Counted from the stretch's first letter, positions 35,408 to 44,314 are shown. The stretch: DNA of 64,000 bases from Novosphingobium sp. KA1 (GCF_017309955.1 NZ_CP021247.1:931501-995500); one strand, 5' to 3'. Translations and numbers: made by a program. The notes: generated by a model not told the origin, from the letters alone.

Positions 35408-37260
35408 GCCGCATCTCCCTTCGGACGTACGCTGACGACGCGCATCATACCCGCGGCCATGTGGTAGAGCAGGTGGCAGTGGAACGCCCAGTCGCCGACC
35501 ACATCGGCGGTGAAGTCCCAGGTGACGATCCCGCCGGGCTGGACGATCACCGTATGCTTGCGTGGGCCGTGGTCGCCATGACCCGTCACCAGTTCGAAGA
35601 AATGGCCATGGATATGGATCGGATGAGCCATCATGCTGTCGTTGATAAGGTTCACCCGCACCCGCTCGCCTTCGATGAAGGGGATCGGTTCATGGACGTC
35701 TGACATCTTCTCGCCGTCGAGCGACCACATGAACCGCTCCATGTTGCCAGTCAGGTGGATGTCGATGCTGCGAGACGGCGCACGGACGTCGGGATTGCGC
35801 TCCAGCGCCATCAGGTCGCGATAGACCAGCACCTTGTGGCCGACGTCGGTGAGCCCCTGGCCGGGATCGCCGGTGCGATCGACCGGCATGGGCGATATCG
35901 TCTGCACCCCTGGACCGCGCTTCACCTGCGGCGCATTGCCGAAGTCGCGCATGCTCATCGAGCCCATGTCATGGCCAGCCATTGCGCCGCCTGACATGTC
36001 GCCATGATCCATCCCCGGCATCGCCGAATGGTCCACTGACGAATGATCCATGCCGACCATCGGCGCGGCGACTTCGCTTCCCGGCGTGGCAAGCGCGCGC
36101 GAGGCATTCTGCTCGGCGCTGGGATCGACGCCGCGCGGCGCCATGTCGCCGCCCATGTCCATCCCCATGTCCTTCATGGTGGCGAGCGGGCGCGGGCGCA
36201 GTGCCGGGATCGGCGCGACCATGCCAGCGCGGGGTGCGAGCGTGGCCCGCGCCATGCCCGAGCGATCGACCGCCTCGCCGACCAGGGTGAAGGCCTTGTC
36301 TTCGGTCGGCATGACGATGAGGTCATAGGTCTCCGCGACGCCGATCTGGAACTCGTCGACCCCGACCGGCATCACATTCTGGCCATCAGCCTGGACGATC
36401 GTCAGCTTCAGCCCGGGAATGCGCACATTGAAGGTGGTCATCGATGATGCATTGATCACGCGCAGGCGGACGCGCTCGCCCGAGGCGAACAGGGCCGTCC
36501 AGTTATCGGCCGGTCCATGTCCATTGACGAGATAGGTGTAGGCCGCTCCGGTCACGTCGGAGATATCGGCCGGGTCCATCCGCATCTTGCCCCACGCGAG
36601 ACGCTCCTTCTCCTTCTGGTCGCGACCCGAAAGGAGCCCTGACAGCGTCTGGCGCTGAAAGTTGAAATGGCCGGGATTGACCTTCATCCGGCGGAAAATT
36701 GCCTCGGGCGACAGCTGGCTGTGGTCCGACAGCACGATCACATGCTCGCGGTCGGACTGGACCGGATCGGCGCCGGCCGGATCGATCACGATCGGGCCAT
36801 AAAGACCAAGCTGCTCCTGAAACCCCGAATGGCTGTGATACCAGTAAGTGCCGCTCTGGCGCACCGGGAACTCGTAGAGATAGCTGGACCGAGGCTTGAT
36901 CCCGGGAAAGGAAATGCCGGGCACGCCGTCATGTTCGGGCGGGACCAGCAGGCCGTGCCAGTGGACCGAACTGTCCTCGTCGAGCTCGTTGATGACGTTC
37001 AATCGAACCTTCTGGCCCTCGCGCAGCCGGATCAGCGGCGCCGGCACCGTTCCGTTGATCCCGATCGCAGGCGAGCGGTGGCCGTCGATCGTCATCATCT
37101 GTCGGGCGATGCGCAGCGTGATGTCGTCGCCAGAGACGGTGGGAAGGCCTTGCGATACCGGCTGCGCCCAGGCAGGCATCCATGCCGCCAGCGCGGCGGT
37201 GCCGCCGGCCAGTCCGAGGCCGCGCAGCAAAGTGCGCCGATCGACGGTCGAGAAATCCAT
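35404..37260 (-). CDS. copA: Multicopper oxidase CopA/PcoA
   Basis: 618 aa periplasmic copper resistance oxidase. Twin-arginine signal (DRRTLLRGLGLAGGTAAL). Copper sites: HWHGLLVP, WYHSHSGFQEQ, HPIHIHGHFFE and the T1 cluster HCHLLYHMAAGMM. Met/His-rich insert (MDHSSVDHSAMPGMDHGDMS; MAGHDMGSMSM). Oxidises Cu(I) in the periplasm. Immediately downstream (51 bp) of the sigma-factor gene, so likely under it. Confidence 0.96.
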   Translation of the reverse strand: MDFSTVDRRTLLRGLGLAGGTAALAAWMPAWAQPVSQGLPTVSGDDITLRIARQMMTIDGHRSPAIGINGTVPAPLIRLREGQKVRLNVINELDEDSSVHWHGLLVPPEHDGVPGISFPGIKPRSSYLYEFPVRQSGTYWYHSHSGFQEQLGLYGPIVIDPAGADPVQSDREHVIVLSDHSQLSPEAIFRRMKVNPGHFNFQRQTLSGLLSGRDQKEKERLAWGKMRMDPADISDVTGAAYTYLVNGHGPADNWTALFASGERVRLRVINASSMTTFNVRIPGLKLTIVQADGQNVMPVGVDEFQIGVAETYDLIVMPTEDKAFTLVGEAVDRSGMARATLAPRAGMVAPIPALRPRPLATMKDMGMDMGGDMAPRGVDPSAEQNASRALATPGSEVAAPMVGMDHSSVDHSAMPGMDHGDMSGGAMAGHDMGSMSMRDFGNAPQVKRGPGVQTISPMPVDRTGDPGQGLTDVGHKVLVYRDLMALERNPDVRAPSRSIDIHLTGNMERFMWSLDGEKMSDVHEPIPFIEGERVRVNLINDSMMAHPIHIHGHFFELVTGHGDHGPRKHTVIVQPGGIVTWDFTADVVGDWAFHCHLLYHMAAGMMRVVSVRPKGDAA

Positions 37261-37311
37261 GAAATTGCAGTCCCTGTCGCTTGCCTATGGGTGGTTTACG
37301 CACGAACGCCT

Positions 37312-37875
37312 TCAACCCCTCAACATCTCCTCCAGTTTTTTGCGTGCGCGGTAGAGCCGTGTCTCGACAGCCTTGTTGCCGATCCCGAGGATCTCGGCAG
37401 TCTCTGCCTGGCTCATGCCTTCAATAGCGCGCAAAACGAGGACCTGCCTGAGGTTTACCGGCAATTCGGTAATCGCCGCCATGGTCCGTTCCAGTTCGCG
37501 CCGATCCGCGATCTGGATGTCGCTTGGGGCAGCGGGATCGGCGACGGCATGCGCCTCCTCGATCGGTCGCGCAAAGGTGAAGAAACGCCGCACCGCCCGG
37601 CGCCGCGACCAGTCGCGCGCCTTGTTGACCGCGATTCGCCCGATCCAGACGCGGAACGGGCGCGCCTGGTCATAACGATCGAGGGCGGCGAAGGCGGCGA
37701 TGAAAGTTTGCTGGGTAAGCTCCACCGCTGCGTCACCATCGACAACGAGCCCACGCAGCAGTCGAAACACGCCGTCTCGATGCCGCCGCATCAGTTCCGA
37801 ATAGGCCGCCTGGCGCCTTCCGAGCGCAAGCGCGGCCAACTCACCGTCCGAGCAGCCCGCGAGATCAACGCTCAC
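37312..37875 (-). CDS. ECF sigma factor, CnrH-like
   Basis: 187 aa extracytoplasmic-function sigma factor: region 2 (TFIAAFAALDRYDQARPFRV) with WIGRIAVNKARDWSRRR, and region 4 helix-turn-helix (SQAETAEILGIGNKAVETRL). Start overlaps the sensor gene stop by 4 bp (ATGA). Its order with the two genes before it (membrane anti-sigma, periplasmic sensor, sigma) is that of cnrYXH, in which metal binding by CnrX frees CnrH. Confidence 0.9.
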   Translation of the reverse strand: MSVDLAGCSDGELAALALGRRQAAYSELMRRHRDGVFRLLRGLVVDGDAAVELTQQTFIAAFAALDRYDQARPFRVWIGRIAVNKARDWSRRRAVRRFFTFARPIEEAHAVADPAAPSDIQIADRRELERTMAAITELPVNLRQVLVLRAIEGMSQAETAEILGIGNKAVETRLYRARKKLEEMLRG

Positions 37876-38312
37876 CGGTCCTTGGCCGTCAGCGCCTTGA
37901 CGACTGCGGCATCGAACCTGGCCACCTGATCGGGTTTGAGCACGGCGCGCATGGCAAAGATATGCTCGAGCGTTTCCTTCTGGAGCTGGCCCATAGCCTG
38001 ATGCGAGCGATCGACCGCCGCGCCGACGGCGGGCCCATAGCCATGTTCGGACTGGATGGCGTCCGCGAGCTCCGCGTTATCTGCGCGTAGCTCTAACTCC
38101 AGCGCCTGCTTGCGCAGCGCGAAACGCCGTTCGATCTCTTCCATTCGCGCCTTCTGGCCGCTGTCGAGATCGAGGTCGTGGTGAAGCAACGCGTGCAGTT
38201 CATTCTCGACCGGGGTCGGCCATGCGATGAAGGCGCGGCCGATGAGCACGCCAGCGACCGCCGCCAGAAATGCGATGGCGGCGATGAGGAGCAGTCGGCG
38301 CGGGTCGTTCAT
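37872..38312 (-). CDS. CnrX-like periplasmic metal sensor
   Basis: 146 aa. One N-terminal helix (LLLIAAIAFLAAVAGVLIG) and a helical hairpin domain with His/Asp/Glu positions near the start (ENELHALLHHDLDLD) like those of CnrX/ZraP-type heavy-metal sensors. Expected to be periplasmic and to hold the anti-sigma factor. The metal cannot be told from sequence; the downstream copA-copB suggest copper. Overlaps both neighbours by 4 bp. Confidence 0.82.
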   Translation of the reverse strand: MNDPRRLLLIAAIAFLAAVAGVLIGRAFIAWPTPVENELHALLHHDLDLDSGQKARMEEIERRFALRKQALELELRADNAELADAIQSEHGYGPAVGAAVDRSHQAMGQLQKETLEHIFAMRAVLKPDQVARFDAAVVKALTAKDR

Positions 38313-38590
38313 TCCCCGGTCCCAAGCAGCGTCGATGGCGCCAGAGCGGCGGGCGCGCCGAACGGGGCGATCGAAGGCGCGGGTTCGGGATAGCCGGGGA
38401 TCGTCGCGCCGAGCAGCCCGACAACGAGCGCAAGGCTGGCAGCGATGCCGACCAACGAGCCCGATAGCTGCCGGCCATGCGCGTCCTGCCTGGCGATCCC
38501 GTCGAACACGGCGGCCTCTATTCCGGTCAGCCGCGGGTCAACCGGCAAGTCGTGCAGGCGTCGCAATGCAGTATCGACATCCATCATCAT
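38309..38590 (-). CDS. CnrY-like small membrane anti-sigma factor
   Basis: 93 aa: short cytoplasmic N-terminus (DVDTALRRLHDLPVDPRLTG), one transmembrane helix (LVGIAASLALVVGLLGATIPG) and a short Pro/Ala tail. The size, topology and place before the sensor and sigma genes match CnrY; the sequence likeness itself is weak. First gene of the minus-strand sensor-sigma-copper operon. Confidence 0.72.
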   Translation of the reverse strand: MMMDVDTALRRLHDLPVDPRLTGIEAAVFDGIARQDAHGRQLSGSLVGIAASLALVVGLLGATIPGYPEPAPSIAPFGAPAALAPSTLLGTGE

Positions 38591-38717
38591 CGCTCCATGT
38601 GTCTTGCCAGCATACGCAGCCAGGCGTCCGAACCCTCGGCACTATGCATATATTCTGTTGTCGAGGGATAGCAGGTCGGGCTGCGTATTGAACCTTGAAC
38701 ACAGTTGGAGTGGTTCG
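38591..38717. promoter_or_regulatory. Divergent promoter region of the cnr-like/cop operon and copC
   Basis: 127 bp with an AT-rich core (TATGCATATATTCTGTTG) flanked by CCCTCG ... CGAGGG. The promoters of both divergent operons must lie here. No clear -35/-10 pair or copper-box could be assigned. Confidence 0.4.
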
Positions 38718-39101
38718 ATGAACAAGACGATGATGCTCTGCGCGCTGACTGCGCTGTCCCTTGGCCTGACTGGCCCTGCCTTTGCGCATCCCAAGCTGGT
38801 CAGCAGCACGCCTTCCGCGGCCGCGACGGTGACTGCGCCGCGCCAGGTCACGGTGACCTTCAGCGAGACGTTGATGCCCGCATTGTCGGGCGCCGAGGTC
38901 CTTATGACCGGAATGCCAGGCATGAAGGATCATTCGCCGATGAAGATCAACGGCGCAAGGACCAGCGTCGCCACCGACGGCAAGACCTTGCAGATCGCGT
39001 TCAACCGACCCCTTGGCGCAGGCAGCTATGCCGTCAACTGGCACGCGGTTTCTGGTGATACCCACCGCGTGACCGGCAGCGTAACCTTCACCGTCCGGTG
39101 A
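38718..39101 (+). CDS. copC: Copper-binding periplasmic protein CopC
   Basis: 127 aa. Signal peptide (MNKTMMLCALTALSLGLTGP) cleaved before His of HPKLVSSTPS, the N-terminal Cu(II) ligand typical of CopC; other ligands likely in HSPMKI and HAVSGDTHRV. Beta-sandwich fold ending GSVTFTVR. The frame runs further upstream but the signal peptide marks this Met. The stop overlaps the copD start. Confidence 0.95.
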   Translation: MNKTMMLCALTALSLGLTGPAFAHPKLVSSTPSAAATVTAPRQVTVTFSETLMPALSGAEVLMTGMPGMKDHSPMKINGARTSVATDGKTLQIAFNRPLGAGSYAVNWHAVSGDTHRVTGSVTFTVR

Positions 39102-40006
39102 TGCCCGACTGGCTATTGGTGGCGGTGCGCTGGGGGCTGTATCTCGCCCTCGGCGGGCTATTCGGCCTTCCTGCATTCTCGATCTACGGATCGCCGCGGG
39201 TGGCGCGCGCTACGGCCTTGACGCCGCGCTTGCCTGTGATCGCGCTGTCGGGGATCGGCATCGCCTTGAGCGCGGCCGCCATCCTGCTCATGACGGCTGC
39301 GATGTCGGGGGTCGGCATCATGGCGATCGATCGCGAAACGCTGACCATGATCCTGACCCAGACCAGCATCGGCTGGGCGTGGATCGCGCGCATCGTCGGC
39401 CTGTTCGCTATCCTGCTGCTCGCCCTCCCGGCAAGGCGCTGGACCCACTTTCATAACTGGTGCTCGACCGTGCTGGCTGCGATCGCAGTCGCGAGCCTTG
39501 CGTGGACCGGGCATGGTGCAGCCGGCGATGGCGCCCTCGGTACCGCACAGCTCGTCGGTGACATCATCCATCTGCTGGCAGCGTCGGCATGGACCGGCGC
39601 GCTTGTCGCGTTCCTGATGCTGATGAGCACCGCCCGCGATTCCGAAGCGCTTGCAGTTGCGCATGCGGCCCTGACGGGCTTCGCCCGCGCGGGCACGATC
39701 ATCGTCGGCCTGCTGATCGCCACCGGCCTTCTCAACCTCTATATTCTTGTCGGGCCAGACCGCCTGCTGGCGCTCGGCGCGAGCGACTATGGCCGTCTGC
39801 TGCTCGCCAAGCTTGCCTTGTTCGGCTTGATGCTGGTGCTGGCGGCCGGTCATCGCTGGCGACTTGCCCCGGCGCTGAGCGACGATCCCGGCCATTCCGC
39901 TATCGCCCGCTTGCGAATGAGCCTCTGGCTGGAGTTCTCGGCGGCGCTCGCGATTCTAGCTGCGGTAGCGTACCTCGGGACACTAGCACCGCCAGCTTCG
40001 CTTTAG
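39101..40006 (+). CDS. copD: Copper resistance membrane protein CopD
   Basis: ~301 aa with eight hydrophobic helices and Trp/His-containing helices (WLLVAVRWGLYLALGGLFGL; WTGHGAAGD; VGDIIHLLAASAWTGALVAF). CopD acts with CopC in copper uptake or delivery through the inner membrane. ATG overlaps the copC stop (TGATG); a GTG one codon earlier is also possible. Convergent with the glutaredoxin-MauE gene. Confidence 0.92.
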   Translation: MPDWLLVAVRWGLYLALGGLFGLPAFSIYGSPRVARATALTPRLPVIALSGIGIALSAAAILLMTAAMSGVGIMAIDRETLTMILTQTSIGWAWIARIVGLFAILLLALPARRWTHFHNWCSTVLAAIAVASLAWTGHGAAGDGALGTAQLVGDIIHLLAASAWTGALVAFLMLMSTARDSEALAVAHAALTGFARAGTIIVGLLIATGLLNLYILVGPDRLLALGASDYGRLLLAKLALFGLMLVLAAGHRWRLAPALSDDPGHSAIARLRMSLWLEFSAALAILAAVAYLGTLAPPASL

Positions 40007-40012
40007 CGTCGA

Positions 40013-40777
40013 TCAGCCGTGCATCAGGCCCAGCGCGATGGCTCCCATCCAGACCGCCATCGCGACCATCATCACATTCTCGGTCAGCGAGACGAAGCCG
40101 AGCGGCACCTTGCTCGATCCGCCGACACAGGCACATTTAATCTCGCGCCTGTCGATGTAGACCGCCTTGAACACCGAAACCGCGCCTAACCCGCCGATCA
40201 CGAGCGCCACGGGTGCGGACAGCCAGGTCAGGACGCCAGCGGTCATCAGCACGCCCGCCGCCCCCTCAGCGAACGGATAGACATAGGAATAAGGCACCCA
40301 GCGCCGCGCCAGCAGGTCATAGTTGAGGAACATCGATGAGAAGCGCTCGACGTCCTGCAGCTTGAGCAATGCCAGCACGCACATGCTCAGCGAAATAAAC
40401 CATTCGGCGGCATGCATCGTGAGCGGCGTGCCATAGATCGAATGGCTCACCGCCAGCGCCATCAGAGCGGTCATCGCAAACACCGCGATCACCGGCGTGT
40501 AGCTGGTCGCGTCGGGATCGGGCACCGACTTGCCGAAGAAGCGGCGCAGATCGTCATAGCCGCCGACCCGCCGACCATCGATGAAGGTCTGCGGCGTGGT
40601 CTTCACATCATGCTCGGCCTTGAACGCATCGGTCTCGGCGCGGGTCTTGAGCCAGCGGTCATCGACTTCATAGCCCTGGGTCTCGAGCAGATGCTTGGCC
40701 TTGAGCCCATAGGGGCAGACATGCTCGGGCATCACCATGCGGTAGAGTGTCGCGCGCTTGGGGGCTTGGTCGGTCAT
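40013..40777 (-). CDS. Glutaredoxin-MauE fusion membrane protein
   Basis: 254 aa. Residues ~1-90 are a glutaredoxin domain with a single Cys in HVCPYGLKAK (CPYG instead of CPYC) and the cis-Pro/GG part TTPQTFIDGRRVGGYDDL. Residues ~100-254 form four helices of the MauE/DoxX type ending CACVGGSSKVPLGFVSLTEN (Cys pair). Probably moves reducing equivalents across the membrane. Controlled by the divergent MerR-like gene through the operator before it. The mercury link is inference from the operator. Confidence 0.85.
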   Translation of the reverse strand: MTDQAPKRATLYRMVMPEHVCPYGLKAKHLLETQGYEVDDRWLKTRAETDAFKAEHDVKTTPQTFIDGRRVGGYDDLRRFFGKSVPDPDATSYTPVIAVFAMTALMALAVSHSIYGTPLTMHAAEWFISLSMCVLALLKLQDVERFSSMFLNYDLLARRWVPYSYVYPFAEGAAGVLMTAGVLTWLSAPVALVIGGLGAVSVFKAVYIDRREIKCACVGGSSKVPLGFVSLTENVMMVAMAVWMGAIALGLMHG

Positions 40778-40817
40778 TGCGGGTCCTCTTCGCCTTGCGA
40801 TTGATCGGTCCCCACCC

Positions 40818-40848
40818 ATATAGATGCCGTACCATAGTACGGAGTCAA
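40818..40848 (-). promoter_or_regulatory. mer-type promoter/operator
   Basis: On the minus strand: TTGACT, 19 bp, CTATAT. The spacer holds the perfect dyad CCGTAC-TATG-GTACGG, matching the classical mer operator core (CCGTAC-N4-GTACGG). It points to the glutaredoxin-MauE gene, with the MerR-like gene divergent. Confidence 0.9.
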
Positions 40849-40851
40849 GGC

Positions 40852-41244
40852 ATGGAAACGGTGACGATTGGCAAGCTCGCCGCAAAAGGCGGGGTCGGTG
40901 TCGAGACCGTGCGCTATTATCAGCGGCGTGGGCTACTGGCCGAGCCGCGGCGCGACGCCGGCATCCGACGCTATGGCGACGACGATCTGCGCCGCTTGCG
41001 GTTCATTCGCTCGGCACAGGCGGCCGGCTTCACGCTTGAGGAAATCGGCGAACTGCTTGACCTTGATGCCGTCGACGATCGTATCCGCGCGCGGCAACTT
41101 GCAAAAGCCAGGATCGCGGCGATTGATGCGAAGATTGTCGAGATGCAGTCCGCCCGAGCCGCACTCGCCAAGCTTGCAAGCGAATGTGCAAATTCCAGCG
41201 TTGGTGCGTGTCCGATCATCGCCGCATTTGAGCACCAAATCTGA
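40852..41244 (+). CDS. MerR-like regulator lacking the first metal cysteine
   Basis: 130 aa. N-terminal helix-turn-helix (METVTIGKLAAKGGVGVETV, RYYQRRGLL) and IRRYGDDDLRRLRFIRSAQ, as in true MerR. The C-terminal Cys pair is kept (SECANSSVGACPII, matching MerR C117 and C126), but the third Hg ligand in the dimerisation helix (MerR C82, in a HCEEAS context) is absent: the region reads LLDLDAVDDRIRARQ. Either it binds metal in another way or senses something else. Divergent from the glutaredoxin-MauE gene. Confidence 0.9.
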   Translation: METVTIGKLAAKGGVGVETVRYYQRRGLLAEPRRDAGIRRYGDDDLRRLRFIRSAQAAGFTLEEIGELLDLDAVDDRIRARQLAKARIAAIDAKIVEMQSARAALAKLASECANSSVGACPIIAAFEHQI

Positions 41245-41736
41245 ACTCTCGCACGGGATATTTTAGAGTAGCAGGTCAACAGCCTCGGCAGACCGGGGCG
41301 GTCAAGCCGATGCAGGCCTAATGGCAACTAAGTTGAATCCGGTGCTCTGAAGCCGTCAGTCTGCAATCGGCCAATCCTGGCCATGTACCCATTTGCGTGT
41401 TGCAGGGCACGATCAGCGTTGCGCTAGCCTGAGCTCCACGGCGATCGTGCCTACCCGTAGCACTTCGGACCCGTGATCAGTTCGGGTAACCATGCAACGT
41501 GAAGTCAATTGCGATGCGCCCGCCGCAAATTGCATGGATTGAGTTCATCGTGATCTCCAATAAGGGAAATCCGAGATGGGATCGCCCCAGTTAAGACTTC
41601 CATAAGTCGGATGACACAAATTGAAGAGCGCGAATTCATCGGCCATTCGCTGAAAAGCGATTTCTCCGCTCCAGCCGGGGATTGACCATACGGTGATGTT
41701 CGATAGGCGGTTAGCGATCATAAGCGGGGGCTTATC
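41245..41736. other. Gene-free stretch
   Basis: About 490 bp between the MerR-like gene and the broken lipoprotein gene. No reading frame with family likeness, no hairpin with a T-run and no repeat was recognised. Confidence 0.5.
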
Positions 41737-42201
41737 TTGAAGCTGAAGAAATACGCACTCGCCTCGGGCATGCTGATGGCCGCGTGCAGCCTGGCTGGTT
41801 GTTCGTCGTCCGCCAGTTCCAGCCAGTTTGGCGAACACGAGGAGGGGGCGGCCGACGCCTCCAGCGACAACCAGGGTGGCGAGTACAGCTCTGCCAATTA
41901 CTCCGGCAGCGATGACGAGGCCGAAGAGGCCGAAGATGAGCGCGAACCCTTCGATGAAGACGCCGCCCGGGATGCGGCGGAGTCCGAGCTCGCATCTTAG
42001 CAGTACGATGGCAGCTACGGCTGCACTGTCGATTGCTCCGGGCACGAGGCCGGCTGGGAGTGGCGCGCTGAGCAAGGCTACGCAGTGGACGGCAAGAGCA
42101 ACAGCTTTTCAGAAGGCGGGCAGGCGTTCGACGATGCTCTCGAGAACCGCGTGGATGAGATGCGCGACAACTACGAGAACGGCGAAGAGCCGGAATACTG
42201 A
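41737..42201 (+). pseudogene. Lipoprotein gene with an in-frame TAG stop
   Basis: Begins at TTG with a lipoprotein signal (LKKYALASGMLMAACSLAGC) and an acidic Ser/Asp/Glu-rich linker. A TAG at 41998-42000 ends the frame, but it stays open afterwards to a TGA at 42199, encoding QYDGSYGCTVDCSGHEAG and WEWRAEQGYAVDGKSN, a segment known from exported proteins of mobile elements. So the gene was about 154 codons and is probably a recent nonsense pseudogene, if not a reading error. Confidence 0.65.
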
Positions 42202-42256
42202 GCGAGGCGACGGCAAGCCCAGTTTCCGCGACCGAACCGCCGATTGCGAGGGATAA

Positions 42257-42341
42257 GCATTGACTTTCGAATGTGTTGGAAAATTTATCCCACATTTTCG
42301 CGATTCAGCGAAACGTGGGATAAATCACGTAGTGTCAATGC
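42257..42341. repeat. Nested inverted repeat
   Basis: Outer perfect arms GCATTGAC (42257-42264) and GTCAATGC (42334-42341); inner arms TTTATCCCACATTTTCGC (42284-42301) and GCGAAACGTGGGATAAA (42308-42324) with one gap and two mismatches around a short loop. Lies between two damaged genes; may be a small mobile-element relic or a terminator. Confidence 0.65.
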
Positions 42342-42398
42342 CATGACTAATCCCGACTCGGGCTTCGGCGGGACGCGCGTGCATTGAGGTGTGGGGGC

Positions 42399-42824
42399 AT
42401 GAAACGAGTTTCACGCTTGGCGGCGACGCTGGCTATCATCAGCATGGCTACTCCGGGGTTCGCGCAGACACAGTCCCAGCAAGACCGGCTTAACCGGATC
42501 GCGCAGTTCGTGGTTACGGCTCCGATGTGCGAGAAGCTCGGCATGACGCTGGATCCTGAGCTAGCCCAGAAGGCAGCCGCAGCAGTCGAGGTAGAGACTG
42601 CAGGTTGGGGGATCGAAGCTGAACGGCTTGAGCGCCTGCAAGTCGAAGCCGTAAAACGCCAGGGAGCCATTCTCTCCAGTGATCTGGCGACGGCGTCCAG
42701 CAACGCGAAGTCCGAAGCGCAACTGCGGGGCGTAAAGAGCATCCTGTTAGGTTATGGCCAGACATGTATGGCTGCGACGAGAGATCCTATCTTCTCGACC
42801 CTGGTGGTCGCCCCGGCTGGGTAC
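42399..42824 (+). pseudogene. Exported protein gene truncated by IS3
   Basis: Signal peptide (MKRVSRLAATLAIISMATPG), then a helical domain with two Cys (PMCEKLG; GQTCMAATRD). No family recognised. The last residues VVAPAGY run straight to the IS left end, whose first bases (TGA) supply the stop. The original 3' part is not found on the other side of the IS. GGGGG site before the ATG. Confidence 0.7.
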
Positions 42825-42887
42825 TGACCTGCCCCCCGCTGAGTGGCCCAGAGACTATGATAGTCTGGACCACGAAAGGGACGATGA

Positions 42888-43166
42888 ATGCCGAGCAAGA
42901 AGCACAAGCCGGAAGAGATTATCGGCAAGCTGCGTGAAGTTGAGATTGTGCTGGCGCAGGGAGCGAGCACGGCTGAAGCCTGCCGCCGGATCGCGGTCAG
43001 CGAGCAAACCTATTATCGCTGGCGGAAGGAATATGGCGGCCTGAAGACGGACCAGGCGCGGCGTATGAAGGATCTGGAGAAAGAGAACCAGCGTCTTCGC
43101 CGGGCGATTTCGGACCTGACGCTGGACAAGCTGATCCTGCAGGAGGCTGCCAAGGGAAACTTCTGA
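42888..43166 (+). CDS. IS3-family OrfA
   Basis: 92 aa helix-turn-helix protein ([48 protein letters not shown]) with a leucine zipper end ([20 protein letters not shown]). Normally fused to OrfB by a -1 frameshift near its end to make the transposase. Confidence 0.92.
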   Translation: MPSKKHKPEEIIGKLREVEIVLAQGASTAEACRRIAVSEQTYYRWRKEYGGLKTDQARRMKDLEKENQRLRRAISDLTLDKLILQEAAKGNF

Positions 43167-43216
43167 GCCCTGCGCGGCGGCGGCGCTGCATCGATCATGT
43201 ACGACGAGAGCTTCCG

Positions 43217-44059
43217 GTGTCCGAGCGACGGATATGCCGGGTGCTGGGTCAGCATCGATCGACACAACGCAAGGTGCCGCGCGGGGCGGATGACGAACAG
43301 GCGCTGACAGAGGATATCATCGCTTTGGCGAAGCAATATGGCCGTTATGGCTATCGCCGGGTGACGGCATTGCTGTGCCATGCGGGATGGACGGTGAACC
43401 ATAAACGGGTTGAGCGGATCTGGCGGCGTGAGGGGCTGAAGGTTCCGCTGCGTCAGCCAAAGCGGGGACGCCTGTGGCTCAATGACGGTTCATGCATCCG
43501 CCTGCGGCCCGAATATCCGGGACATGTCTGGGCCTACGATTTCGTCGAGGGGCGGACGCATGATGGCCGCAAGTTCCGCATCCTCACGATCATCGACGAG
43601 GCCAGCAGGGAATGCCTGGCGCTCATCGTTGCACGGCAGCTCAAGCATGAGGATGTTCTGGCGGCCCTGGCCGACCTGTTCATCTCGCGCGGTCCGCCTG
43701 CACATATACGGTCCGATAATGGCAGCGAATTTATCGCGACCGCCGTCCAGAAATGGCTGGGCCAGATCGGCGTGAAGACACTCTACATCACACCGGGATC
43801 ACCATGGGAGAATGGCTATAACGAAAGCTTCAACGGGTCGCTTCGCGACGAACTGCTCAACGGCGAGATCTTCTACAGCCTCGCGGAGGCCAAGGTACTG
43901 ATCGAGGCATGGCGGCGGCATTACAACACCGTTCGCCCTCACAGCAGCCTGGGCTACCGACCGCCGGCACCAGAAACGGCGACACCGCCATATCCGGCCT
44001 CCGGTTCCGCTTCGCTCCACCTCCGTCCGGATATGGCGGTGATGAGCTTAATGCACTAA
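43217..44059 (+). CDS. IS3-family OrfB (DDE transposase)
   Basis: 280 aa rve-type integrase core: [20 protein letters not shown] (first D), [11 protein letters not shown] (second D) and [20 protein letters not shown] (E). The frame is open back to ~43160, where OrfA ends, consistent with a frameshift product. Looks intact. Confidence 0.93.
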   Translation: MSERRICRVLGQHRSTQRKVPRGADDEQALTEDIIALAKQYGRYGYRRVTALLCHAGWTVNHKRVERIWRREGLKVPLRQPKRGRLWLNDGSCIRLRPEYPGHVWAYDFVEGRTHDGRKFRILTIIDEASRECLALIVARQLKHEDVLAALADLFISRGPPAHIRSDNGSEFIATAVQKWLGQIGVKTLYITPGSPWENGYNESFNGSLRDELLNGEIFYSLAEAKVLIEAWRRHYNTVRPHSSLGYRPPAPETATPPYPASGSASLHLRPDMAVMSLMH

Positions 44060-44093
44060 CAAACCAATCGGTCCACTCGGTGGGGGCAGATCA

Positions 44094-44179
44094 ATGTCAC
44101 CAGGCACTTTATCGACGGTCATTGGAGGCCCACCTGATTTCATCACCACAACATCACCGTGATTGAACTTGTTAGCCAT
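44094..44179 (-). pseudogene. DUF2158 (YodC-like) gene cut by IS3
   Basis: The start MANKFNHGDVVVMKSGGPPM and TVDKVPGD match the N-terminal half of the small DUF2158 family. After ~28 residues the frame runs into the IS right end. Two frame extensions (upstream and into the IS) are not considered real. Confidence 0.7.
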
Positions 44180-44314
44180 TCGATTTTCCCCTGCAATGAT
44201 CCCAAAACATGGGAGGTGTTCGTTGCATTTCAAGCCGTTGGACAGCACATGCGTAAGATCGCGCGACAAGATCGCATCAAGCAGTCGTTTCGCTCACCCC
44301 ACTGATATCGGCCC

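Larger units (their letters stand above)
42825..44093 (+). mobile_element. IS3-family insertion sequence
   Basis: Ends: TGACCTGCCCCCCGCTGAGT on the left and, reversed, TGATCTGCCCCCACCGAGTG on the right (imperfect inverted repeat, ~24 bp). Contains orfA and orfB in the usual overlapping pair. The bases next to the ends (GTAC and ATGT) do not match, so no target duplication is visible; both flanking genes are cut. Terminal TGACCTGCCCC suggests the IS407/IS51 side of IS3. Confidence 0.9.
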
